DNA from: Lachnospiraceae bacterium
GTDB lineage: Bacteria > Bacillota > Clostridia > Lachnospirales > Lachnospiraceae
Assembly (NCBI GenBank): GCA_017427775.1
Contig: JAFRSD010000002.1
Span: 153,829 to 217,828, forward strand
Direction of reading: 5' to 3'
DNA: 64,000 nt
Part shown: piece by piece, positions 51,135 to 59,654 of the stretch
Position numbering within the stretch: position 1 is the stretch's first letter
How the letters are laid out: every line of letters begins with the position of its first letter
Program-made: the position numbers and the translations under genes
The notes under the pieces: model-generated
Told to the model about the DNA's origin: nothing
Database searches by the model: none
Seen by the model: the letters and a program-made list of their open reading frames with translations, nothing else

Positions 51135-52751
51135 TCATCGTCCTACTATCATCTCATAAAGATCCAAGCCAAAGCTTGTGAGCTCAGGCTCGTGGCGGAT
51201 CATCCGGTAAGTACGGGTACCGTCCTCCTTACGCTCTGCGGACAGGAACTCGACGCCGGCCTCTGGCCGTCCCGCCGTCTCCTCATGGACACGCTTTGCA
51301 AAGGACAACAGATGCGTTACCGTCAGGATCCGGACACCCGCTTCCTTCAGCGCGCGGATCACGTCGTAAGCGATCACGGAGCCTTCCTTCTCGGTCGTTG
51401 TTGCGAAGGATTCATTTAACAGGAGCAGCGAACCGTCCCCGATCTGCTCCACGATTCCGTTCATGCGCTTCAGTTCCTCGTCTAATCGTCCGCTGTTCAT
51501 CGCGCTGTCCTCGCGGCGGGTAAAATGCACGAATATCCGCGGAAACAGACCGCTCTTAAACGACTGCGCCGCAACCTGCAGGCCGCACTGCATCATAACC
51601 TGCGCAATGCCGATACTGCGCAGGAACGTGGACTTTCCGCCCTGGTTGGCGCCTGTAACGATCAGCAGATCCTTCTGTAACAGCGAGCATGTGTTTCCGA
51701 TCACGTCAACACGCTGCTCGATTCCCATCACAACCTCTTTCAGGTTCTCGAATTCGAGGTCCCTGCGGCCGCACACCTTAGGGAAACACCATCCGATCCG
51801 GAAGCGTTCCATGTGCTGGCTTAACTGAACCGCACCGAGGTAGAACGCGGACTGAAATCTTAACTGGTCGAAAAATGTCTGGAACTCGTCCGTGAGACCT
51901 TTCATTTTCCGCATCATGTAGCTGACGATACCGTACTCAAGCTGGTGCGTCTGCTCGTTAATATGCGCGTCCTCCTGCGTGGAGAACGAATCCTTTGACC
52001 GTGCGTTGAGAAACGTCTGGATGCGTTCCATCGTGCTGCCGCGGCGGTAGAATTTCGACTTTTCGGACGAAACCTCGTGCAGCTTGAGATTACTGAATTT
52101 CAGACCGTCCTGCAAGCCGCATTCAAGCACGATGCGCGGGCGGACGATCGTCTCCGGCGCAACGTCTTTCTCGTCGAGACCGTTCGTGTAGAAGGAAATG
52201 TCGGAAAGCAGTTTGCGGATGTTGTCCTCGCGCTCTTTCGTGTATGCCGCGAAGAACTCCTCACGGAATGCGCAGAGGCCCTTGGCCGTTAATCCTTCCT
52301 GCTTTGTGAGAAGGGCACGGATCTCGGTCAGCGCGTCACAGAACAGATGCAGCACGCGGATATCCGTCGACAGGCGCGTCACGGGATTGCCCTGACGCAT
52401 CCGCTCGCGGAAGCCCCTGCCGAGCTCGGTCCATTTGCGCAGCACATCGCCGCTGATCCGGTACAGCTCGCGGATCAGTGTCTCATGCTTAAAGCAGTCC
52501 GCCACGATCTCCTGGCGGAACACGATCTCCTGCTCCGAGCCAAGCGGCACCATCATCACCTTCTTCATCGTATCCGAAATGAAGGTGTCTTCCTTCTCGA
52601 TCTTCTGCACCTCGCCATTCTCGTAGATGATCTCCTTGGCAGCCGATGAGAACAGTGCCCTAAGCCCGAGGTCCCGGATGATGCTCGCGGTGTCATAATA
52701 GGTTTCTTCATTGGTCCGCTCGCGGTCCTCATACAACAGACATACTCTCAT
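51135..52751 (-). CDS. MutS-family ATPase, second of a coupled pair
   Basis: 538 residues: a lever/clamp-like helical part (1-340) and a MutS ATPase domain. Walker A is VTGANQGGKSTFLRSIG (near 365), followed by the ST and Q-loop region QVAAQSFKSGLFPRIFVHF. Walker B is LLLLNESFATT (near 446), with Asn where MutS normally has Asp, and then a conserved His in TVTHLLSF. There is no mismatch-recognition (MutS_I) domain and no Smr nuclease domain, so it is neither MutS1 nor a full MutS2. The ATG overlaps the partner's stop (ATGA), which suggests a heterodimer made in equal amounts. Confidence 0.85.
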   Translation of the reverse strand: MRVCLLYEDRERTNEETYYDTASIIRDLGLRALFSSAAKEIIYENGEVQKIEKEDTFISDTMKKVMMVPLGSEQEIVFRQEIVADCFKHETLIRELYRISGDVLRKWTELGRGFRERMRQGNPVTRLSTDIRVLHLFCDALTEIRALLTKQEGLTAKGLCAFREEFFAAYTKEREDNIRKLLSDISFYTNGLDEKDVAPETIVRPRIVLECGLQDGLKFSNLKLHEVSSEKSKFYRRGSTMERIQTFLNARSKDSFSTQEDAHINEQTHQLEYGIVSYMMRKMKGLTDEFQTFFDQLRFQSAFYLGAVQLSQHMERFRIGWCFPKVCGRRDLEFENLKEVVMGIEQRVDVIGNTCSLLQKDLLIVTGANQGGKSTFLRSIGIAQVMMQCGLQVAAQSFKSGLFPRIFVHFTRREDSAMNSGRLDEELKRMNGIVEQIGDGSLLLLNESFATTTEKEGSVIAYDVIRALKEAGVRILTVTHLLSFAKRVHEETAGRPEAGVEFLSAERKEDGTRTYRMIRHEPELTSFGLDLYEMIVGR

Positions 52752-54274
52752 AGGCGCTCCTTCAGCTGTTCGTAAGTCAGCCGGTACTTGTTGACCTGGT
52801 TGGCCGCGCAGGCTGTGTCCTCTGCCGCGCCGCGGCGTATCTCAAACGTCTGCACGCCGTTCTCGTCAAGCATCGCGCGAAGGCTCACGACGCCCTCGCT
52901 CCCTTCTGCAAGCTCGGTCAGATGCGTCACATAGATTCCCATGCACCCGAGCCCGATGAAATGCTTCAGCACCCTCCGGCCCATGATCTGCGCGTCGTAG
53001 TTCGCCGCTGTCGTGAACAGTTCATTGATGATGACAAATGTGTCTCTCCGGTACGACTCCATCATCGGCGCCAGTCTCACCAGCTCCTCCATCAGCTTGC
53101 CGCGTCCGGTCTCCACGCTCTCCTCCACCGAGAAGTGTGTCTGGATGTTCGGGAAGAACGGCACGCATGCCGACTGCGCCGGCACATCGAGTCCCATTTT
53201 CGTGAAATATACAAGCTGCCCGAGGCTGCGGGCAAATGTGGTCTTGCCTCCCTGGTTCGGTCCCGTCAGAACGAAGAACCGCTCGCCCTCGCCGTAGTGG
53301 AAATCGTTCGCTACGACTTTCCTGCCGCTTGCAAAGCTGGTCAGGGCAAGCGCAAGGTCATAGAGTCCCTTCGCTTCCATCGGCTTTCCTTCGCCTGTCT
53401 CGGGCGTGGCAAATGCAAAGCCTTTCTTCTCCATCTCGAGCTGCAGTGACCGGAACGAAAGGTAGAACGGGAGTTCCCGCTCAAAACGCAGCAGGACCGG
53501 ACTTGAGAATTCCGAGTCGCGCCCGGCGGTTTCCTCCAGTTCCTTAAAGAACTTTGGCTTCTTCTTTTCGAGTACATCAATACAGGCGTATTCGAGTTCG
53601 GTGAGCGAAGTGTCCGCCTTGAACGGATTCTGCAGCTGCACATTCTCACCGCCGCCGACCTTGTTCATCCATTCTTCGTAGGCGGCAGGCCCCGGATCGT
53701 CCGTTAACGTAATACTCATGCGGTCCTTTTCATAAGTGATGAGAAAGCGGATTCCGCGGATCTCGCCAAGAACCCGGTCGGTGTGTTCCTTCATCGAACG
53801 GTACGCCTCACTCGCGAGGATCTCCCGGAGAATTCCAAGGAACCTGCACAGTCCTTCCGAAGTGATCTCGGCTTCGGAAAGATCCTTCTCGAGCGCCTCG
53901 TATGCGTCTCCGTACGCACCCGCCTCACGGATCATCCAGACCGCTTTCTGGATCGGTGTGTTCACCTTTTCCTTCTCGCGGCGGAGTTCCGCTACGCCGG
54001 CCATACGCTCCGTAAACGCCATAAGGGCGCGATATGCCGCGCCCTTCTTAATATCCTCGTAAACCGCCCGCCGGTATGCTTCCGCCTCCGGTGTTTCCGG
54101 CATATAGCGGTAGTATTTGCGGACATCCCTGCCCCATCCGGCTGTGAGCTTGTCGATGACCTGAAGCAGATTCAGATCCAGAAAGAAAGCATCCGTTTCC
54201 TCCGGATTGCGCTCCTTCCCATCCGCGTCAAGAATACTGAAATCCTCGGTTTTCATTACGCTTTCCTGTGCCAT
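52748..54274 (-). CDS. MutS-family ATPase, first of a coupled pair
   Basis: 508 residues with the same layout as its partner: a helical N-terminal part and a MutS ATPase domain with LTGPNQGGKTTFARSLG (near 340), ACVPFFPNIQTHFSVEES, Walker B FVIINELFTTAANYD (near 416, Asn in place of Asp) and IYVTHLTEL. It lacks MutS_I and Smr domains. Stable divergence from the partner and the 4-nt overlap point to a two-subunit clamp. AGAGGAAC precedes the ATG. A promoter with an internal dyad lies upstream, next to an XRE regulator gene. Confidence 0.85.
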   Translation of the reverse strand: MAQESVMKTEDFSILDADGKERNPEETDAFFLDLNLLQVIDKLTAGWGRDVRKYYRYMPETPEAEAYRRAVYEDIKKGAAYRALMAFTERMAGVAELRREKEKVNTPIQKAVWMIREAGAYGDAYEALEKDLSEAEITSEGLCRFLGILREILASEAYRSMKEHTDRVLGEIRGIRFLITYEKDRMSITLTDDPGPAAYEEWMNKVGGGENVQLQNPFKADTSLTELEYACIDVLEKKKPKFFKELEETAGRDSEFSSPVLLRFERELPFYLSFRSLQLEMEKKGFAFATPETGEGKPMEAKGLYDLALALTSFASGRKVVANDFHYGEGERFFVLTGPNQGGKTTFARSLGQLVYFTKMGLDVPAQSACVPFFPNIQTHFSVEESVETGRGKLMEELVRLAPMMESYRRDTFVIINELFTTAANYDAQIMGRRVLKHFIGLGCMGIYVTHLTELAEGSEGVVSLRAMLDENGVQTFEIRRGAAEDTACAANQVNKYRLTYEQLKERL

Positions 54275-54329
54275 AGTTCCTCTTTCTTTACCCTGTTACA
54301 GGCCCGCTTTCATCTTTCAGAAGCTCCAT

Positions 54330-54359
54330 ATAATAATTGTTCTACTACTGTAGTATCAA
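54330..54359 (-). promoter_or_regulatory. MutS-pair promoter with a dyad between -35 and -10
   Basis: TTGATA (54354-54359), 18-nt spacer, TATTAT (54330-54335). The spacer contains the perfect inverted repeat TACTAC-T-GTAGTA (54343-54355), a good position for repressor binding. The -35 box overlaps the XRE regulator's stop codon. The regulator just upstream is the natural candidate. Confidence 0.6.
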
Positions 54360-54931
54360 TTCCATATCGCAATAAATATGATCGCAATGCCGAGTGTGAT
54401 CAGACCGCAGCCGATTGCTAAGAGCAACTTTTGGTACGGCCGCTTTCCTTTCTCCACGGCCGCCTCTGTCGGAGTCAGGCTGCCGCCCTCAAGATAGGTG
54501 ACAATCTCACGATAAGTCTGTATGTTCAAAGCCTTTTTCTTCTTTTCTACAATCAGTGCCTCCGCGATCGTTGCGGCCGCCAGGCAAAGCCATATGCCGA
54601 ACCCGGTCCATTTCCACAGTTTCACTAACGGAACCGGCGTCACGATCATCACAATCAGAAGCACGCTGTAAATGCGGCTTGCCTTTACGAATTCGCGCTG
54701 ATCCTCTTCCCGCACAATGGTCTTCATCTCTTCGACATCTCCTTTCAGCAGGGTGTCGACGGTGATCCCGAACACTTCACTCATCCGTAAAAGGCTGTTG
54801 ATGTCCGGATAATTCTTCCCTGTCTCCCAGTTCGATACGGTCTGTCGCGAAACGTAGATGCGCTCCGCCAGAGCGTCCTGGGAGAGCCCTGCCTCAGCTC
54901 TGTATTTCTTCATCTGGTTACTGAGTTCCAT
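54356..54931 (-). CDS. XRE-family regulator with membrane segments
   Basis: 191 residues. An N-terminal helix-turn-helix (8-60: YRAEAGLSQDALAERIYVSRQTVSNWETGKNYPD) is followed by a linker, two hydrophobic segments (about 88-103 and 108-125), a basic/acidic loop and a last helix (168-190, LLLAIGCGLITLGIAIIFIAIWN). This HTH plus membrane layout is common in clostridia and suggests a membrane-tethered repressor sensing envelope stress. GGAGGGGC precedes the ATG. It lies immediately upstream of the MutS pair. Confidence 0.85.
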   Translation of the reverse strand: MELSNQMKKYRAEAGLSQDALAERIYVSRQTVSNWETGKNYPDINSLLRMSEVFGITVDTLLKGDVEEMKTIVREEDQREFVKASRIYSVLLIVMIVTPVPLVKLWKWTGFGIWLCLAAATIAEALIVEKKKKALNIQTYREIVTYLEGGSLTPTEAAVEKGKRPYQKLLLAIGCGLITLGIAIIFIAIWN

Positions 54932-55000
54932 GATGCCCCTCCGAAATCATTGCACTGCTACCATTCTACCATACGAAGAGGCATTTGAAAAGTAAAGTTG

Positions 55001-55726
55001 TTACTGCTGTTCTTCAATCGCGCACATCGAAATGACGCCCTTCGAAACACTGCCCTTAAGGCTTTCCATAGCGGCAAGCTCCTGTGCTTTGCGTGCCTCG
55101 TCGCCGTCCTTCATTGCGTTGCAGCATGCGTAATAGTGACCCATGTACCGGAAAGCCGTGTCCTCCGCTCCGGTCATCACGTTAATCGACTGCTCGTCAA
55201 AGCGGTCCGCCGGACGGAACATTTCCTTCAGAACACAGCGGAACACAGCCTCCTCTTCGGCCGCGGTCCGGCCGCCCTTCGCAATTCTTGAGTATCTTGT
55301 TCCGTCATTGAAAAGGATACCGCTCTTCACGCCGGGAAGCAGACAGCTTACGCCCATCGCTAACGGAACCGCGCACATCATAGCGGAAAAGATCGAAAAA
55401 TGAAACACCATAACGACTCCCGCAACCAGTCCGAACACAACCGACGCGGTCGGACCTGCAATAAGCGTGTTGGCGAAAACCTGCATGTAATTGCCGCCTT
55501 CCTCACGCGGAAGCGTTCCGCCGATCCCGCCCCATAAAAGAATGTTCTTTTCAATCCCGAACTTCACTTTATCATTCTCATCACGATACAGTTTAAAAGG
55601 CCCGACAACCAACAGCATGAATTTCCACCCCTGACACAAACCGCTTACAACATGCGCCCCCTCATGAACCGCTCCGCAAACCATATAAGCCGCAAGCCAG
55701 CAACCGATAACTTCCAAAATAATCAT
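55001..55726 (-). CDS. M50-like (site-2 protease-type) membrane metalloprotease
   Basis: 241 residues. HEGAH (21-25) in a membrane helix (AVHEGAHVVSGLCQGWKF) fits the HExxH zinc site, followed by LLVVGPFKLY. Two further segments carry AGPTASVVFG and CLLPGVKSGILFNDGTRY, in which NDG resembles the third-ligand motif of M50 enzymes. The C-terminus is soluble. Family members cut transmembrane segments of regulators or sort lipoproteins. The target here is unknown. Upstream of the XRE gene on the same strand. Confidence 0.75.
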   Translation of the reverse strand: MIILEVIGCWLAAYMVCGAVHEGAHVVSGLCQGWKFMLLVVGPFKLYRDENDKVKFGIEKNILLWGGIGGTLPREEGGNYMQVFANTLIAGPTASVVFGLVAGVVMVFHFSIFSAMMCAVPLAMGVSCLLPGVKSGILFNDGTRYSRIAKGGRTAAEEEAVFRCVLKEMFRPADRFDEQSINVMTGAEDTAFRYMGHYYACCNAMKDGDEARKAQELAAMESLKGSVSKGVISMCAIEEQQ

Positions 55727-56038
55727 TTCCGTTCTCCTTTGATCTTCGTTTTTCAGGGAATCCTCCGACGGCTCCGGTCGGCTTTGCGGCTTGTCAGTGT
55801 CTGTGGTTCGACACTGCTTTTCATGTCCGTTTACCAGCCGCTTGGGGCCGTCCGTCCGGGTTCGTTCCCTTGACTGGCCTCATCCTATCCCGAAACCCCC
55901 GGACTTGTCTATCAAAGGTCTTTGACATCGGCCCGAAACAGCATAAAATAAGGCTGTCAAAACGTTTTGACAGCCTGTAAAACCAAGTATTTACGGGGTT
56001 GTTGGCACTTCACGCCCCCCGCCCTATAGTACATTTTT
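55727..56038. other. 312-nt gap with a perfect terminator hairpin
   Basis: No gene is supported. AGGCTGTCAAAA (55951-55962) and TTTTGACAGCCT (55965-55976) form a perfect 12-bp stem, followed on the minus strand by TATTTTATG, so it probably ends the transcript from 58134-56039. The GC-rich stretch 55740-55920 has no recognisable element, and I see no clear promoter for the M50-like gene. Confidence 0.6.
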
Positions 56039-56929
56039 TCAGAACAGATCCAGCATACTGTCCAGATAAACCGCTTCCCGGACCTTCAGCTGATACGCCG
56101 GCTTAACCATGTAATAAAGGAGCATTTCGAGAACCACGGCACTGCCGAGACTTCGTCCCTCAATCTTGAAATGCCGGAACCCAGCCGGCAGGTAAATCTT
56201 TTCGATATCCCCGATTCCGATAAACCCGGGATTGTCCATCGCATCCGAGAAGCGGTATCCTTTGTCCGCCGTCGGCGAGACACATACATGATCCGCGCAA
56301 CCCTCGCCGAGACTCTTGCGGCTCACGTTCTCGTAACAGTTCTTCCGGTCGTAACAGTCGAACCAGCAGCATTCGTTACAGAGAAATTCAACCTTCCGCT
56401 TCTGCTCCGCAGTCAGCCCGTTCAAAACGGCCGGGTCCTTGTTCAGCCGGAAATCCGGCACGACATAGCGGAATTCCTCGCGGTTCAGTTCCGAAACAAG
56501 CTGTCCCGGATCCGTCAGCACCTTTGTCGTCGAAGAGACATAATAGAATCCCGGGTAATTTGTCCGAAGATAGTTCAGCAGAAGGTCCGAATGTACGATG
56601 ATCCCGTTGTCCGCCGCACCATGCTCGAACATCCTGCAAAGCGCGTTGCATCGCTTATCCGAAAGATGTTCCCCGGTAAGCAGCGAATTGCTGAACGTAA
56701 GGCGCGCGGAGATGCCGTATTCGTTCATGAGCGCCAGCACCTCGTCCGGCTCCGCATCGCCGAATCCGACGCGTCCGCCGCCCCAGAGGCAGTCCTTCGG
56801 CGCACCGTAAACTGACCCGATCTCGCACCAGTCATAGAAGTACTCCCGATGCTCACGAAACAGCGGCAGAAACACTTTGTAAAGCTCGCAGAACTCGAAT
56901 AATCCAGGCAAATGGTAATACGCCTTCAC
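56039..56929 (-). CDS. Probable U32-like Fe-S protein of unknown function
   Basis: 296 residues, mostly alternating beta/alpha as in a TIM barrel. A cluster of cysteines lies in the C-terminal half (C184, C187, C188, C192, C198, C211, C216; LCNECCWFDCYDRKNC), followed by FKIEGRSLGS, a match to the FKIEGR block of U32 peptidase-like proteins (RlhA, TrhP, UbiU/V), which bind a [4Fe-4S] cluster with four Cys. Overall similarity is weak, so this is a tentative fold call. Starts with GTG overlapping the stop of the HAD-GNAT gene (GTGA), so the two are coupled. Confidence 0.6.
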   Translation of the reverse strand: MKAYYHLPGLFEFCELYKVFLPLFREHREYFYDWCEIGSVYGAPKDCLWGGGRVGFGDAEPDEVLALMNEYGISARLTFSNSLLTGEHLSDKRCNALCRMFEHGAADNGIIVHSDLLLNYLRTNYPGFYYVSSTTKVLTDPGQLVSELNREEFRYVVPDFRLNKDPAVLNGLTAEQKRKVEFLCNECCWFDCYDRKNCYENVSRKSLGEGCADHVCVSPTADKGYRFSDAMDNPGFIGIGDIEKIYLPAGFRHFKIEGRSLGSAVVLEMLLYYMVKPAYQLKVREAVYLDSMLDLF

Positions 56930-58134
56930 TTACCTTCCTCCCACTCTTCCTTCGTGATGACATACATGTATTCGCCCGAAGTCACGCCGGTCTTCTCATA
57001 GACGCGGGAGCCGGATGCGTCGCGAAGTGTCATGCCGATCTTCTGCATGACGCGTTCGGAAGCCCTGTTCCGGCTGTCGCAGTGTGCCCTTACGCGCTCC
57101 GCCCCGACCACGTCAAATGCGAGCGGCAGTAACGCTTTCGCGGCCTCCGACGCATAACCGTGCCCGCGGTAATCCCGGTGCACGATCCAGCCGAGTTCGT
57201 AGGACCCTTCCTCCTCACAGCGTTCGAGATTGATTCCCCCGATGATCCTGCCGTCAAGAAGGATCACATACTCCCAGTCGTTCTCATCCAATTCCCAGTT
57301 CGATACGGCCCATTCCACGAATTTCTCCGTCTCTTCAACCGATTCGTACGGCAGGAACATCATCATATTGATGCTCCGGTCTCCGGCATACGCGTATATA
57401 TCCTGTACGTCAGAAGGCGCGACAGGCCGTAGCACAAGGCGCTCTGTCTCTATGCGGCTCATATAGCGGATCACATCTGCCGGCTCTTCCGCGACCGGAA
57501 ATCCCGGCAGGCTTCCGCGCGCATCGGGGAGACAGTTTGTGTACCATTTGGCCTGGATCGCATCCATGCCCGCATTACGGGCTCCCTCCAGTTCATTGCT
57601 GCCGCCGTCACCGACGAAAAGGCAATCCTCCGGCGCAACACCGAGCCGTCTCGCTGCTTCAAGATAGATGCCGGCATCCGGCTTTTTCATATGTACTTCG
57701 TACGACAGCACAACCTCGTCAAAGTCCTCGCAGATTTCGGATTCCCGCAGAACCGTCACTTCCTCTGACGAGCAGTTGCTGACGATTGCCGTCGGAAGAC
57801 CGAATTCTTTTATCTTTCGGAGCAGCAGATATACATCCGCGTTCACGTACGTAAAGCAGGCTGCTTTCGTCGCGGTCCGCTTCTCCACGAACTTGGCTTT
57901 CGTCTCGTCACTGATCGCGATTCCGCACTGCCGGCACACATAGTCTAAAGACTCTTCAAAGCTTATGCCGCCGGTGTAGCGTTCCTCCGTCTTCTCCTCC
58001 CAATAACGGTTGAACGCCTCCCTGTCGATTCCCAGGTCCGCACTCATCTCCCGTTTCGTATACTTCTTGTGACCCCACTCCGTGATCAGGGTTTCAAACA
58101 GATCAAAGAGTACGGCTTTGTATTTCACCTGCAT
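56926..58134 (-). CDS. HAD hydrolase fused to a RimJ-like GNAT acetyltransferase
   Basis: 402 residues. Residues 1-220 form a HAD domain: VLFDLFETLI (motif I, second Asp replaced by Phe), AIVSNCSSEE, Lys in HMKKPDAGIY, and LFVGDGGSNELEGARNAG. Residues 230-395 form a GNAT domain: IETERLVLRPVAPSDVQDIY, ELGWIVHRDYRGHGYASEAA, NRASERVMQKIGMTLRD. A hydrolase/acetyltransferase pair on one chain could act in sequence, for example dephosphorylating and then acetylating one amine-containing sugar, but no substrate is known. GGAGG precedes the ATG. Confidence 0.86.
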   Translation of the reverse strand: MQVKYKAVLFDLFETLITEWGHKKYTKREMSADLGIDREAFNRYWEEKTEERYTGGISFEESLDYVCRQCGIAISDETKAKFVEKRTATKAACFTYVNADVYLLLRKIKEFGLPTAIVSNCSSEEVTVLRESEICEDFDEVVLSYEVHMKKPDAGIYLEAARRLGVAPEDCLFVGDGGSNELEGARNAGMDAIQAKWYTNCLPDARGSLPGFPVAEEPADVIRYMSRIETERLVLRPVAPSDVQDIYAYAGDRSINMMMFLPYESVEETEKFVEWAVSNWELDENDWEYVILLDGRIIGGINLERCEEEGSYELGWIVHRDYRGHGYASEAAKALLPLAFDVVGAERVRAHCDSRNRASERVMQKIGMTLRDASGSRVYEKTGVTSGEYMYVITKEEWEEGK

Positions 58135-58205
58135 TGCGCAGTTCCTCCACGTTATGGTCTTTTCGTTCCGCAGTTCCCGGAAACGTTATCCCGCTTCCGG
58201 GTATC

Positions 58206-59051
58206 TTATTTCATCAGTTCCCAGAAACTGATCGCGCTGGCTGCCGCCACGTTCAGGGAATCCACGCCATGGTACATCGGGATCATGACACGGTAATCGC
58301 AGGCAGCGATAACCTCCTTCGGAAGGCCCGTTCCCTCGGTTCCCATAAAAACCGCAAGCTTTTCATTGGCCCGGATCTCTTCGTTGTCAACACTCGTCGA
58401 GTCCTCGGTCAGCGCCATCGCAACGGTTTTGAAGCCGTAAGACCGAAGCATCGTGACCGGGTTGATCCCTTCCGACTCCCTGCGGTCCATCTTGGTCCAC
58501 GGAATCTGAAATACCGTCCCCATGCTGACTCTGGCGGACCGCCTCGTTAACGGGTCCACGGACGCGTGCGTAAGGATCACACCGTCCATTCCGAGCGCTG
58601 CCGCCGAGCGGACAATCGCGCCGACATTGGTCGGATTCATCACATCATAAAGGACCGTGATGCGCTTTTTATCCCGGCAGAATGCTTCCACCGGCGTCTC
58701 CGTCTTTCTGCGAAGCGTCATCCACAGTCCGCGCACCATCGCGTAACCGGTCAGTTTCGTTACGATGTCGTGTCCCGCGGTGTAAATCGGAATCGAATCC
58801 AGTTTCTCCCTGCCCCAGATCCGCTCTATCGTTTCGAATACCGGCCTGCCCTCCGTTTCAATGCGGCCTGTCTCTAAAAGCATCGTAAGCGGCTCGTAAC
58901 CCGCTTCCAGCGCACGCTGAACAACGTATGCGCTTTCCGCGAGGAAAATGCCAGCCTTCGGTTCATAATAGCGAAACAGCTGCGCCTCGGATATCCTGGC
59001 GAACACATCCAGTTCCGGGGCGTTGATGTCTGTTATCTCGATAAAATTCAT
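58206..59051 (-). CDS. SpoU/TrmH-family RNA 2'-O-methyltransferase
   Basis: 281 residues. SPOUT motif 1 NPTNVGAIVRSAAALG, motif 2 VFMGTEGTGLPKEV and motif 3 IPMYHGVDSLNVAAASAI are complete, with an N-terminal substrate-binding domain. These knotted enzymes methylate ribose 2'-OH in tRNA or rRNA. The exact site is not readable. AAGGTGG precedes the ATG. Independent gene with short gaps on both sides. Confidence 0.92.
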   Translation of the reverse strand: MNFIEITDINAPELDVFARISEAQLFRYYEPKAGIFLAESAYVVQRALEAGYEPLTMLLETGRIETEGRPVFETIERIWGREKLDSIPIYTAGHDIVTKLTGYAMVRGLWMTLRRKTETPVEAFCRDKKRITVLYDVMNPTNVGAIVRSAAALGMDGVILTHASVDPLTRRSARVSMGTVFQIPWTKMDRRESEGINPVTMLRSYGFKTVAMALTEDSTSVDNEEIRANEKLAVFMGTEGTGLPKEVIAACDYRVMIPMYHGVDSLNVAAASAISFWELMK

Positions 59052-59073
59052 TGTAAAACCACCTTGGTTGAGT

Positions 59074-59100
59074 ATCTGCGGAGCCGGCTGCGGTCACGGC
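59074..59100. repeat. Intergenic GC-rich hairpin, third GACCGCA relative
   Basis: GCGGAGCC-GGCTGCGG and an adjoining CCGTGACC/GGTGCCG-like pairing, in the gap between the SpoU and Nudix genes. Shares GACCGCAG with 20167-20191 and 24744-24768. Confidence 0.3.
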
Positions 59101-59134
59101 ACCGGCAACAATCCGCACGGGAATCATTATCCCA

Positions 59135-59626
59135 TCACTTGCTCTCGATAATCGTCTTTACCAGCTGCCAGGCGATGCCGCCCTCACGCAGTAAGGAAGG
59201 TGCCTTATCAAGCGGTACCCACTCCGCGGAATCGACTTCACCGGAAAGCTTCAGTTCCTTCTTACGGACACAGGCTTTAAACCCGAGCATCAGCATTTCC
59301 TTCTTGTCATAGGGATAGCTTCGTATGTACTGAAGGGACTCCACCGTCTGGCCGAGTTCCTCCTGAACCTCGCGAACAACCGTCTCCTCTGCGGACTCGC
59401 CGATCTTCATGATTCCCGCCACGCAGACATACTTGGTCGTCGAAACATAATTCTGGCGAAGCAGCGCGATCTCATTAAACTCATTCACCACGGCAACGAT
59501 AATGCTCGTCGTGAACATGTCCCAGAGCGGCATGCTGCAGCTTTCACAGTAAGGGATCATTCCCTCGTCGCCGATCTCCTTATCAATTGCTTTATTCCCG
59601 CAGAACGGGCAATAACTGAAATGCAT
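59135..59626 (-). CDS. Nudix hydrolase with zinc ribbon (NudC-like)
   Basis: 163 residues. A zinc ribbon (C6-x2-C9, C27-x2-C30; YCPFCGNK, PYCESCSMPLW) precedes a Nudix box, GIMKIGESAEETVVREVQEELGQ, with all catalytic Glu residues. NudC-type enzymes hydrolyse NADH, NAD-capped RNA or ADP-ribose. The typical NudC SQPWPFP motif is absent, so the substrate may differ. The ATG at 59626 follows AAGGAGG. 28 nt downstream of an ADP-ribosylglycohydrolase, which suggests shared ADP-ribose chemistry. Confidence 0.87.
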   Translation of the reverse strand: MHFSYCPFCGNKAIDKEIGDEGMIPYCESCSMPLWDMFTTSIIVAVVNEFNEIALLRQNYVSTTKYVCVAGIMKIGESAEETVVREVQEELGQTVESLQYIRSYPYDKKEMLMLGFKACVRKKELKLSGEVDSAEWVPLDKAPSLLREGGIAWQLVKTIIESK

Positions 59627-59654
59627 TGTTGTAACCTCCTTGCGAGTGTCCCCG

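Noticed and set aside
52748..54274. MutS-pair genes considered as ordinary MutS1 or MutS2
   Set aside because: They lack the mismatch-recognition domain and the Smr domain and have Asn in Walker B.
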